A stretch of 64,000 nucleotides of DNA from Ecdyonurus torrentis. Taxonomy: Eukaryota > Arthropoda > Insecta > Ephemeroptera > Heptageniidae. The notes under the pieces are model-generated. The model was not told the DNA's origin, made no database searches, and saw only the letters and a program-made list of their open reading frames with translations. How positions within the stretch are numbered: position 1 is the first letter of the stretch; each line of letters starts with the position of its first letter. Shown here piece after piece: positions 50,791-61,210 of this stretch. The position numbers and the translations under genes are program-made. The DNA lies in assembly GCA_949318235.1 (NCBI GenBank), contig OX439132.1, forward strand, positions 9,979,254 to 10,043,253. The letters are read 5' to 3'.

Positions 50791-51880
50791 AATCTTTTGT
50801 TCTGTCTATGTCACTATATCACGAAAAACTAATCGATTTCTGTCTTTTATTTGACATTGTATTGTTATGTCAATGGAATTTCAAAAATATTGGTATTTTT
50901 TGCAAATTTTTCTCATTTTTGTGTATTTTTATCTTTTAAATATTTTTTTTAAGAAATAAAAGAAACAAAGTGTCATTGTTTTATAAAATGGATTACCTTT
51001 TTGATTTCTTTCTCGAAAAAAGCTTCTTTGTACTTTTTTTAACGTAAAAAAATCAGTTTTGAAAAATCATGCTTTCTGTTAAATTTTTCCTTAATAAATC
51101 TCATTTTTCCTCTGTACAAATAAATATTTATCATCTTCCTTTTTACATTTGAACTACTGTGAAACTAATTTTTAAACTTTAAATATAAAAAGCGTAGTCT
51201 TTTGATTCTAGTTACATAACACCGCTAAAAGAAAAAGACAATAACACCAATCTTCGTTGGTGACTTCACGATACAGTGACAAATTTATAACAAAAGATTT
51301 GATTTTTTTTCTTTTTGTTTACAAAATAAAAGGGTGAGGGGGAAAAGCTAAAATTTACACACATTTTAAAGCATGCAAATTGAAAAGACAACAATCTATT
51401 TATAAAAATTTATATAAAAAACAAAAGGTCTTCATTTTTTTTCCTTCTTCTTCTTTGCTATGAAGGTTGAAAAAGAGAGATATTTATAATATATAAATAA
51501 ACTTTATTATTACAGACAAACTTTTAATGAAAACATCTTACATATTTTGAGATCAAAAAAGTATACACACTCTGTCATAAAAGTGTACTGTATTATATCA
51601 GAGTAAAGGCAAGGAGTACAATTTCCTATGACACAGTATATTATGTATGTACAAATAAATTGGCAAAATCACAAAAATTAGTGAACAGGAACATAAATAG
51701 GACGTGGTAACTAACATTGAAAAAAAATAAGCCCATAAATGGTGCAATCATCAAGAAAACATAAAAAAAAATCGTAAGGCACGGTTTATATCCGCGACAT
51801 AATTTACTTTTCTCGTTACCATCAACAATTTGGGGTGGGGGGAAGGTAACAAGTTTAAGTTTTATTACAATTTAATTTCC
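50791..51880. other. A+T-rich non-coding stretch
   Basis: No gene supported. G-rich GGGGTGGGGGG lies at about 51832-51842. Confidence 0.5.
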
Positions 51881-51899
51881 TTATTGATTAAAAAATAAT

Positions 51900-52190
51900 G
51901 GTGTCTAGTTTGGAATCCATGACCCCCTGACTGTTGTATTATGTTTTTGTCACCAAAAGTTAATACATGGTATACTAAGTAATGGTGCCGCCTTAAGGCA
52001 GGGAGGGGCGGCAAACAAGGCCGCTTTTGCTTTACTTTGGCCACAAACATCTAGACATCATTCATCAACACCCGCTGTCTCACTGTGTCTGACTTTTTGA
52101 CTGCTGGAGATGGAGAGAAAACCGTCAGGTGTGGCCACTGTTACTACGCACCTTGTCTCCCGTTAACGCATTCAATCCATCTTATAATTT
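51900..52190. promoter_or_regulatory. G+C-richer pocket, candidate enhancer or promoter
   Basis: Block with GCCGCCTTAAGGC, GGGAGGGGCGG and forkhead-like GCAAACA and AAACATC. It also has CAGGTG E-box overlapping a T-box-like AGGTGTGG near 52127-52134. It differs sharply from the flanking A+T-rich DNA. No convincing exon structure was found on either strand. Confidence 0.4.
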
Positions 52191-52250
52191 AACCTTCTTT
52201 GTTATATATGTATTTATTATAAATATATTATACATAGTTCCTTTCCTCCT

Positions 52251-52258
<8 letters not shown>

Positions 52259-52341
<83 letters not shown>
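52259..52341. repeat. (AT)n microsatellite
   Basis: About 83 bp of alternating TA with one AAA interruption near 52284, preceded by a short (TG)n. Confidence 0.95.
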
Positions 52342-52347
<6 letters not shown>

Positions 52348-53705
52348 TAATTTATGTAGATGTTCTTGATACAAATTCAAAAGAAATAACTCTCATAATT
52401 GTGTTTGTTTCAAAAAATCACTGGTTGCTATTTATTTGTTTTTCATTTTAAGATTTATGCTAACATAGTCCTGCAGATAAAATTTATGCTCGGTTAATAT
52501 TTCGAGCCTAAAAGAAAAAAAATAGAATAACTTTTATATACACATGTAAACACATGTATATTATATAATATTTAAATCAAAATATATTGTCTTTTTTTTT
52601 TCTTTCTTTTTTTTTTTTTTTTTTTTGCAATGTCAGCTTTTTACGTCATACAATATAAAATTGCATACGTAAGTCAAATTAATTAATTTATAAGATTAAA
52701 ACCAAATAAAGAAATAAATAAAATCAATTCAAATTGTTAAAGAAAATAAAAAGACAGAAAAACAGGTTGAATGCAAATTAAATCCTAAATTATTTCATAT
52801 ATTAATTTTTTTTTCATAGGGTAGTTTTAAAAATCACTGTAATTTCTATTGTTTACTAGTGCTGATTTCTTCAAGATTTTATTTAAGTTTTTATCATCTG
52901 TATATTATTGTCTAGTATTTATAAATATTTGCTAAATTCAGAAGGTCCTAATTTTTTTATATGCATTAAAAAAAAAAAAAATTTGTTGAATTAATATAGG
53001 TGATCATTAAATTTGCAAAAAGGAAATATACTAATGGGTAATTATACTACAGTACAAGCTTAAGACTATAATACCCATGTTTTCAACTTGTAATAATTAA
53101 ATTAAATCCTGCATTAAACTACCATTTCAACATTCAAATTATTCATTTTTATAATTAACCAAGTAAAATTGATTGCTCAAACAGTTGATATAATGAAGCA
53201 AGGAGGAAAAAACTATACATGGAAAAACATTTAGACACATTGTAATGTATTATTATAAAGATATATAAGACTTTATAATAACAATCATGCTCTAAAAAAA
53301 TCATTGCTAAAAGATCAATATCACACTTTAAGAAAGATCAAGGAAAAAAAATTAAATCAAGGCAAAGAAAATTGATATTTTGGCAACTGACATATTGTAA
53401 GTAACACAACATTTTTAAATATATAATGTATATTAATCGAAAGTGAAAATAATGCCTTGTATTCCGTGATATGTTATTATACAGTGATTGAACACACTTA
53501 TCGTGGTTAATAATTCTTAAAGCTTTTTTTTATTTCTTTCTTTTGATACGACATAAAAAAATATAACATGATATTAAGTACTTGGAATATCATCGTGCTT
53601 TGTGTATATAAAAAAAATATCAGGAACTTTTTTTTATATTTTAACTGGTTTATTCACTTATATTGACATTTTACAAAGTTTAAATCCAGTAACACGAAGT
53701 GGTGT

Positions 53706-53708
<3 letters not shown>
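52342..53708. other. A+T-rich non-coding stretch
   Basis: No gene supported. T-rich tract at about 52590-52626 and poly(A) at about 52969-52981. Confidence 0.55.

Positions 53709-53787
<79 letters not shown>
53709..53787 (+). repeat. (GA)n microsatellite
   Basis: About 79 bp of uninterrupted AG repeats. Confidence 0.95.
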
Positions 53788-53790
<3 letters not shown>

Positions 53791-54294
53791 TGAAAAGAAT
53801 ATCATGCATTGTCCGTATTATAGTATTTTATACTATATAAATTTTATTTTATTGCAAGACAAAAAGTATTTGAACTCCATGTTTGAGACTTGGTTGAGGT
53901 AATTTATGTATTGTAGAGTAACATGCTTCCATTAGACTCGATAGCGTTGTCGTGTCTCGTGTATATACGGATGAACAAAGAGCCGCGTTGAGATTGTCAC
54001 GCATATCTTTTTGCTCTCTTACCAGATAGCGATGTAAAGAAGAAGAGAAAAAAAAAAATCAACAGATATGCAAGACATTGATTTCTGATCGTTTTTTAAA
54101 ATTAAAATTGAACTTTCTAACTTAAAACAGACACCATATAACTACTCAAAATATCGTTCATATCTGTTGTTTTCTTGTAAATCTGCAATCTGTATTGTTC
54201 TTTAATATAAAGTTATATTCTCTACTTCTATATTTTAACTATTTTTAGATATCTTTAAATTAGTATTGCTTAAGTCTATCAAGTTCATATATAA
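53788..54294. other. Upstream flank of the tRNA gene
   Basis: A G+C-richer patch at about 53935-54030 (several CG, including GAGCCGCG) lies in otherwise A+T-rich DNA. No gene is supported in it. Confidence 0.5.
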
Positions 54295-54365
54295 GCATCG
54301 GTGGTTCAGTGGTAGAATGCTCGCCTGCCACGCGGGCGGCCCGGGTTCGATTCCCGGCCGATGCA
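54295..54365 (+). tRNA. tRNA-Gly(GCC), copy 1
   Basis: A 71-nt gene that folds into a full cloverleaf. The acceptor stem is GCATCGG with CCGATGC plus discriminator A. The D-arm contains TGGTTCAGTGG, which is also the A box. The anticodon stem is CTCGC/GCGGG (one G-U) around loop CTGCCAC with anticodon GCC at 54327-54329. The T-arm contains GGTTCGATTCC, the B box. It decodes GGC and GGU glycine codons. There is no intron and CCA is not encoded, as usual in eukaryotes. A T4 run at 54368-54371 serves as RNA polymerase III terminator. It is identical in sequence to the copy on the opposite strand. Confidence 0.97.
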
Positions 54366-54367
54366 AA

Positions 54368-54371
54368 TTTT
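54368..54371 (+). terminator. Pol III terminator of tRNA-Gly copy 1
   Basis: TTTT two bases after the tRNA 3' end. Confidence 0.7.
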
Positions 54372-54550
54372 AAGTTAACAAGGTTTGTAATACAATAAAT
54401 TATTATAGTGAATTAATTATTTTAATTGATGAAATGCGATTATCTTATAAATAAATAACTTATTTTATAAGATGAAACTCTTGCAACTTCTATTATTATT
54501 TATATATTTATTATAAATAATTTAAAAAAACAACATCTAACAAAGAAATT
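54372..54550. other. Spacer between convergent tRNA genes
   Basis: A+T-rich, no gene. Sequence next to each tRNA 3' end is shared (AAATTTTAA), suggesting the duplication included some flank. Confidence 0.6.
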
Positions 54551-54554
54551 AAAA
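54551..54554 (-). terminator. Pol III terminator of tRNA-Gly copy 2
   Basis: TTTT on the minus strand two bases after the tRNA 3' end. Confidence 0.7.
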
Positions 54555-54556
54555 TT

Positions 54557-54627
54557 TGCATCGGCCGGGAATCGAACCCGGGCCGCCCGCGTGGCAGGCG
54601 AGCATTCTACCACTGAACCACCGATGC
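54557..54627 (-). tRNA. tRNA-Gly(GCC), copy 2
   Basis: A 71-nt exact copy of the other tRNA-Gly on the opposite strand, tail-to-tail with it and 191 bp apart. All cloverleaf stems, anticodon GCC, A box and B box are intact. Bases just outside both genes are also shared: ATATAA before the 5' end and AAATTTTAA spanning the 3' end. The pair therefore looks like an inverted duplication kept identical by selection or gene conversion. The two genes could pair as a 71-bp inverted repeat. Confidence 0.97.
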
Positions 54628-54683
54628 TTATATTAAAATATAATAAAATGTACATTATCTCAGTATTTTGTAGGTCATGCTTC

Positions 54684-54791
54684 AAGTGAAGAAGATACTG
54701 GCCGAAACATCAACTAGTAGTGTTAGAGCTTAGAGCTCCCTTCACTTCCAGCACGCTCCGCAATCTGCATTGCGGCACGGACTTTCGTGCC
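54684..54791. other. Compact hairpin-rich element, possible structured RNA
   Basis: Four inverted repeats lie within 108 bp, G+C-richer than its flanks. AAGTGAAG (54684-54691) faces CTTCACTT (54740-54747) and encloses GAGCT-TAG-AGCTC. Then comes CCGCAAT-CTGC-ATTGCGG (54758-54775), and GGCACG-GACTTT-CGTGCC (54774-54791), which shares two bases with it. The segment GAAGAAGATACTGGCCGAAA near 54689-54708 recalls the GAAGAAG...GGCCGAAAC motif found in some invertebrate retroelements, including degenerate hammerhead-like forms. That likeness is from memory and weak. No known RNA family is recognised. Confidence 0.35.
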
Positions 54792-56773
54792 AACTTTGAT
54801 AATATATATAATGTCACTCTAGATAAGCTACTTTAAAATATTTAATTAGCTTGTGAGATAAAAATATAGGTTATAGGAAACTGCTATACAAAATATTATT
54901 GTCTTCCATACAATACGATACTTCAAATTACATCGCTAACTTCTATTTAAATAAATAAACTTACTCTATACTACACTGCAGTAAATAAAATAATAAATAA
55001 TATTAGTAGCGTAATAAATATACTATAAAATTGTTAGTCAAAAGTGCCTTCAGTATTTAAGTAATGTTGTAAAATTTAATAGAGAAATTCAAAACTACAA
55101 GAAAAGAGTATAAAAATATATTCAATAGGAAAGGTGAACAAAAGACTCAAAATAGTATACTCTGCCAGAGATCAAATTGTTTCATAAACTTGTTTCATTA
55201 TGAAGTAAGCGTAAAATTGTTTCATTAAACTCAAGAAAAATATTAATATAACGAAATAACTAGACGAAAATGTGTGTGTTGCATTTTTTAAATATATGTA
55301 TATACAGAATACATAATTGCAAACCTACAACAATGCGCATACAATGCATAATTTCACAATTTTTTAATAAATTTAAAGAATAAAACATTTATTTCAATTG
55401 TTACACATTTTTTTTCTTTTTTGAGGACCAAAATATTGCTATATGTACGTATATATTTTTTATATCAGTGTGTCAAATATTTTTAGAAAGCTATTTATTA
55501 CATATAAAAAAGTAACAAATTTGTTGAAATTAATGATATACTAGTTTATAATCTTGTCAACATTAAAACAAAATTATATGGAGATATTATAATAACTTTA
55601 TTAGCTTTATATTTGAATTGAAGTAAAAATTCCCACGTTCTTACTCCTCGTTCTGAAGAAATTTTGGACTTTTTCAGTTAAATATTATGGTTATTATATG
55701 AATTGACTAATTCATAACATAACCAAATTGACATGCAATTGTAATGTAATGCAATTTATATTAATCACCTCTTAATAAACAAGTAATGTGTAAAATTTGT
55801 AATGCTCGTGTTATTTGAGTTTCTGTAAAAAAATTAATAATAAATATTCATAAATTCAAGCAATAAGCAAGGAAAAATATTTAAATAATTTTATTACAAT
55901 AAGTTAGTGCATTTGAAGTTGAATTTATTGCAGTTATTTTAGTTTTTATTTTCAATACTTTACTACTCGATCTACGTGTGATATAGTATAATATATTATA
56001 CTATCAAGATTCGCGGCATCATTGAAGATCCGGGCTGTGAGTTCGATATATTTAGCGTGAACTTGAATTTTACTCAATCAAGTTCGATAGGCAGTAGCTA
56101 TATAGGGGATTCCCTGTTTATATATAAAATATAAGCGTAGAGAATTTTCTAATATTGTTACAATAGAGTTTTTATATAACCTGTCTAATTTTTATAAAGA
56201 TAGCATAATTTTTAATACAAGAAAATTCTTTTGAAATAGAAAACAATTTTCCCTATATTTTGGGATTACTTTAAAATGCCGTATGACTATGTAATTGCTT
56301 TTATATAACTTTTAAGTTCCTGCTATACAGCGCACGTACAAAGTGTACAAAGGTATGTGATCGAGACCCAGTTGTTGACAGGAACCAATGGCTGGCAGAT
56401 GTGTTATACTAAAAACTAAAAAAGCCTCGACCAATATCTAGACCTAAACTTGAAAAGCTGGATATTCAGGGTATGACTATTGGACTCAATAGTCATGGCA
56501 TCAAAAATAATCTCAACACAATATTTCTCAAAGTTTCAACCATTGGGAATCAACCTTTCTCATTTAAATAGCCCGTAAAAAGCCATTTGCATGAAAACAA
56601 TTGGAACTCGCCCATGTGCTTGATTTTCGTCTTTATTCAACACTATTTCAAAAAAAGAGTATCGTTCATAGCATATAATGTATGTTGCAAAGTAACATCT
56701 ACGATACATATTATATTATCAATCATAACAATTATTTTGCATAGCATGATTGTTTATCAAATTTAAACAAAAA
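54792..56773. other. A+T-rich non-coding stretch
   Basis: No gene supported. It contains a short perfect hairpin, ATGACTATTG-GACT-CAATAGTCAT, at about 56474-56497. A mildly G+C-richer patch lies at about 56330-56470. Confidence 0.5.
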
Positions 56774-56806
56774 ATTTATGCTAAATGACGTAACTGCAGC
56801 ATAAAT
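56774..56806 (+). repeat. AGCATAAA hairpin repeat, copy 3
   Basis: ATTTATGCT (56774-56782) faces AGCATAAAT (56798-56806), with TGACGTAACTGC in the loop. The loop and 3' arm resemble the copy near 23.27 kb (TTGACGCAAACGC then AGCATAAATT). Confidence 0.5.
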
Positions 56807-57280
56807 TTCACTTATCCAGACACTAAAAATCATAAACAAATTACAAAAATCACAGTTTTAGATTTTTTATCATCAAAAACATTTTTTTAAGTGTGTTACT
56901 ATTCATATGTATTTTATTTCATTTTTTAAAATTTTATTAAAAAACGTGTTAATAAAATTTTAAAAAAATTTGAAGATCATGATTAATATTACATATAAAA
57001 AAAAATTTAATATAAAAAAAAATAGTACACAGAGTACACAATAAAAACATATGGTTTTATATTATACGTATAGCTATGAATGCTATGATTTATATGATTT
57101 CATATTCCGTTATAAATATTCAAAACTCAGGCCAACTATAGTACACAAAATTAAAAATTAAAATTTGTAAAATGTAAAAGAAGAATGTATACTGTATAGT
57201 TACTCTAAGTACTTGAAGAACTGTTTATCATTATATTTCATGACGTAGATAGAGTACATGGGCATTCCCAAGTCAAATTA
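56807..57280. other. A+T-rich non-coding stretch
   Basis: Nothing distinctive is seen. Confidence 0.5.
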
Positions 57281-57350
57281 TAGGGATGCATGACGTCACG
57301 AGACGGAAACAAAAGTCAAGGGCCGCCCACTCGTCTGCTCTATAATAACA
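57281..57350. promoter_or_regulatory. CRE-containing G+C-richer patch
   Basis: TGACGTCA at 57291-57298 is followed by GGGCCGCCCACTCGTC and, about 50 bp on, TATAAT. This could be a weak promoter on the plus strand, but the following frame of 64 codons shows no domain. Confidence 0.3.
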
Positions 57351-57792
57351 ACCTGATTCTATTTTTATATCTTATCCTCCCGATGACGTATGTATATATT
57401 TTACATAATCTATACTTCGTATATATAACACATGATAAACGGTTCTTGTTCTCTTGGAACGTATATAATATACCTCGCAGGTAGTTGTACCTTCACTGTC
57501 ACTGATTTATATTTGACATATCAGTTAAAAGTTAAAATGAATTAAATCAAATCATACGGGATTATCATATGATATACATACCTAAGGTTTTACAAAACAT
57601 ACATTAAAAAAACAGAGAGGGAAAATGAAAGTGAATGCAATGCTTCCTGAAATAATTCTCAACTACTTACTGCATATTTTACTTGTCAAATTTTCATTAT
57701 ATTCTCTCACTATTGATTTCAAATTTTCTTACCAATTTCTTTTATTACTTTCAGCTTCATGGATTTCAAATTTTCTCCATGTTTGTGTAAAT
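57351..57792. other. A+T-rich non-coding stretch
   Basis: No gene supported. Confidence 0.5.
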
Positions 57793-57907
57793 AATGCTGT
57801 TCGTAAACCCTGTTCTCTTGCACCAAAAAATGCGCATTCCATTTGAATTTAATAACCATAGGCGATCGCCATTTTTGGTGCAGAGAACAGGGTTTACGAA
57901 CAGCATT
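57793..57907. mobile_element. Foldback MITE (TTCGTAAACCCTG family), copy 1
   Basis: A 115-bp palindromic element. AATGCTGTTCGTAAACCCTG at the left pairs with its exact reverse complement ending at 57907, and pairing extends inward over TTCTCT and CACCAAAAA with a few mismatches. Its termini match the element at 60339-60441. No coding capacity. The outermost AATGCTG/CAGCATT pair is absent from the other copy, so it may be flank or an extended terminus. Confidence 0.7.
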
Positions 57908-59704
57908 AATACTTTATCCAGCATTGAAAAAATACAATTGTTCAAGTTTTTAAAAAGTACAAGAATTGCATTTTTTTTTATATAATATAAAAAACCATTA
58001 TTATGAGAAAAGTATGAAGGAGAATAAGGGCAAATAAAACAATTATTTTTAAATATAATTAAAAGAGATAAAGTGTGGTTGTTTCTATGTTGTACGTACT
58101 GTGGACAATGTATTTAACTACTCAAACATGGCGTCTGAGCACAAGTAAATAAAACCACTCTGCTTTAAAAAGTAAAAAAACATATTGCGCTGTACAAATA
58201 ATCGTTATTTTATTATTCGATTGTCCTGATTAAATTATTAAAAGCGTTAACAATAAATATTAAAGCACGAAAGTTTTTATTATTATCTATACTGGCTGAC
58301 AAATAAATTATATTCCATATTACATGATACACACGTTAAGAAACATTTAATTAAATTTAATATTCCAATTATCTTTTACATTTTAATACAATGTTTCTCT
58401 TTTTATGGTTTTATTGCATCAAAAACATTCATGATATATACACCACATATTTTGCTCCTGGCATACTATTTAAATCAGTTCATTCCTTTAATTTATTTAA
58501 AATATATTATATTATTGAAAAAATTATAAATTACATCTTGGCCGTTAATACTGTGGTAAAAGATTACTTACTATACAGTGTAGATATCAAGCAACATTTA
58601 ATGTCATAATTATTTACGATAATATGATTTTTTTTAACGTATAGAAAATGTCGTTTGGATTACATAATAATTAATAACTTTTACTCTATATTACTTTTAT
58701 ATAACATAACGCCTTTTTATAATGTTGATTTTAATCAATAAATGAGTTAAGAAATAAAATGTGTTATGGTGTAATTTTTTTTTATATATCATTTCTGTCA
58801 TACTCTATTGTTTTAATATTGCAATTAATTTTTTTATTATTGTTAAGTTCTTTTTTTAATTCAAATCATATTCATATTATTTATTTATTCAGAAACAGAC
58901 AAGTCTAAATACATTGAATTTGTTGATATAATTGTTGGTTTATAATAATGATAATTTTAATAACAATTAACATTATAATATGACCTCAATAAATAATATT
59001 TTAATTTGGGACTAAAAAAATATTCTAATTTCTAAAATTAATTATGAATTTGCATTTTGTATTTTTTTTTCTTAATTTATGAAATGACCTGTTCTGTTCA
59101 AACAGAGCAAAATTTTCATTTTAATTAATTATATTTTATACAGTATAATGAAAGTTGCATCTAGATTGCATGCAAATAAAATTTACTGCACATTAAAAAT
59201 CTTGCTTCATAATATGAAACTTGGACTATATGTAGACTGTACAGTATGAAAGTGTAAGCAATGCGTTTTTTTATATATTATATTTGTTTTGGGTTTTCTC
59301 TAAAGTTTTTTTTTTTATAATCATTCACAGCCTTTGCCTATAAGAATAAAAATGAATTTTCTTTAAAAAATGATTTTTTTAATGTTTTTTAATGCATAAG
59401 TTATACACGACTATACTGTATTACAAATTACAAAGCTGTATTCGTGGCAGCAATGCATTCGAGGATTTTTATTCGGCAGAAACTTCCCACTTTAACCAAA
59501 ATTATAGCAGTATAAAGCAGGACGTTTCCTTTGCTGCGTAGCACACAAATCTTTCAGTCACATTTGAAATTCAGATAAAGATTTTTTCAAAATATTTAAT
59601 ATAACAATAGGAATATAGAATAAAATATAGGTCGAAAATTTAAATTATAAGGACTAAACTAAGCTCATGGAAGCACCGTCCTTATACTTCATAAAAAATA
59701 TATG

Positions 59705-59707
<3 letters not shown>
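57908..59707. other. A+T-rich non-coding stretch
   Basis: No gene supported. Confidence 0.55.

Positions 59708-59744
<37 letters not shown>
59708..59744. repeat. (AT)n microsatellite
   Basis: About 37 bp of alternating AT. Confidence 0.95.
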
Positions 59745-59749
<5 letters not shown>

Positions 59750-60338
59750 CGGTCTCAAGAAAGTATAATAAAATAGCTTTATCCAATAAAAAAATTTCAG
59801 TCATTATTTTCTGAAGAAAAAAAAGGGAACAATAATTACTTTTATTTTAAGGTTTGATCATGCTGTGACTTAATTATTCTTAAACGGAATAAGCTAAAAA
59901 ATTTTAATGATGCTAGATTTGAAATATACAAAAAATATTCTTTATATAACGAGAGAAAGAGAGAAAAAAACTGTATGCTAAAATTGAAAAGTTCAAAGTA
60001 TAAGTGTTTTCAGGTTTATAGATGAATGATGATGTATGTAGGAGTAACCACTTGTTAAAGTAAGTGTGTAACATGCGCGGGTGCGTGACGTATATATATA
60101 TTCAGACATCTCTTGTCTGGCCTTGCCACACCTTACCATCACATTCCTCAATACAACTAGGGTCGCAAACTTAGCACCAAATAAAGGGTCACGTGTCCAA
60201 CATAGTGCCTTATAAATTTTTATCCAATAAGTTAGCGAATTAGCGGTACCAATAAAGAGTATCAGCATTGAAAAACTCCAAAAGTGCATTATTTCACAAT
60301 TTGAGTTTTGAAAAGAAAACACAACTACTATAACGTTT
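59745..60338. other. Non-coding stretch with a mild G+C-richer patch
   Basis: At about 60040-60260 the DNA is less A/T-rich (GCGCGGGTGCGTGACG, CACACCTTACC). A minus-strand frame of 160 codons spans 59993-60475, but it runs through the MITE on its right and shows no domain, so it is not called a gene. Confidence 0.45.
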
Positions 60339-60441
60339 TTCGTAAACCCTGCTTTTTGTGCTCCAAACCACGAAAAAATGACAATAATGCTTTTTAAATG
60401 GCACTGCGCATTTTTTGGAGCAAGAGAACAGAGTTTACGAA
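60339..60441. mobile_element. Foldback MITE (TTCGTAAACCCTG family), copy 2
   Basis: A 103-bp relative of the element at 57.8 kb. It starts TTCGTAAACCCTG and ends CAGAGTTTACGAA, with GAGAACAG-type and CCAAAAAATGCGCA-type subterminal blocks in common. The centre differs. Two copies with shared termini support a transposon family rather than a chance palindrome. Confidence 0.65.
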
Positions 60442-60940
60442 TATAATTTATGTTACCATTTGGTGTACAATACATATACCTATATTATAATGTAATAATA
60501 CGTATAAAGAAAACACACAAAAAAAAATAATAAATATGATCATTTAATACAGATTCCACGATTGATACTGCAATATTTTAGTGATAGATAATGATAATAA
60601 TCCTTCAAATGTCAGCCCCTTGAAACTTAATCATATCTGCAGCTCAAAGCACATAGTGGACAGACAATTTGCCTACCCTACAGGAGAAGGTATAGTTTTG
60701 ACGGTAATAATAACATTCATGTTAGTATTGCATACTCCTGTACGTAATTTTTTCTATTCGAGAGCAAGTCACGAGATATTCTCAAATAAATATCAATAGT
60801 TTATCATTTGAAAGAAGAGATATTTATACGATTCATCCCTCATATTATACCAGTTTACCTCTCTATAGATATATGTATATCTTGATGACACGTAAATGTA
60901 AAAATCAAATAGCATGAAGGCTGCTTTTATAGCAGCAAAA
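60442..60940. other. A+T-rich non-coding stretch
   Basis: No gene supported. Confidence 0.5.
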
Positions 60941-60953
60941 GATAAAACTTACA

Positions 60954-61115
60954 TAGTGTCGCGAGGTTGATACACAATGAAGGTTGATATCTCTCTGTAC
61001 GTCGCTATGGTTCGCGTCATTAATTTCGCACCCGCTGTGTTTGTTCTCTCTCTATGGCCCACCCGCATTATAGATACATCACCATACTATGCCACCGCAA
61101 TCTCTTTCGCAAAAA
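60954..61115 (-). other. G+C-richer block, possible minus-strand exon
   Basis: The block is distinctly G+C-richer than its flanks. On the minus strand it ends in GACACTAT|GTAAGT (donor at 60953), a strong 5' splice site. A minus-strand ORF of 39 codons begins at ATG inside the block (MRVGHRERTNTAG near its start) and runs up to the donor. A plus-strand frame of about 50 codons (MKVDISLYVAMVRVINFA at its start) also crosses it before entering the GA repeat. Either could be a 5' UTR or first coding exon, or the block may be regulatory. No homologue is recognised. Confidence 0.3.
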
Positions 61116-61118
61116 AAG

Positions 61119-61121
<3 letters not shown>

Positions 61122-61207
<86 letters not shown>
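61122..61207 (+). repeat. (GA)n microsatellite
   Basis: About 86 bp of uninterrupted GA repeats next to the G+C-richer block. It would supply a CT-rich tract on the minus strand just before the possible exon. Confidence 0.95.

Positions 61208-61210
<3 letters not shown>

Noticed and set aside
50585..50854. 89-codon plus-strand ORF as a gene
   Set aside because: No domain, weak start context, no splice signals; length is not exceptional for the somewhat higher G+C of the pocket.
54500..54685. 61-codon ORF over tRNA-Gly copy 2
   Set aside because: The stretch is fully explained by the tRNA gene.
59993..60475. 160-codon minus-strand ORF
   Set aside because: It runs through a foldback MITE at its 5' end and the rest shows no domain, conserved motif or splice context; a chance open frame in a less A/T-rich patch is more likely.
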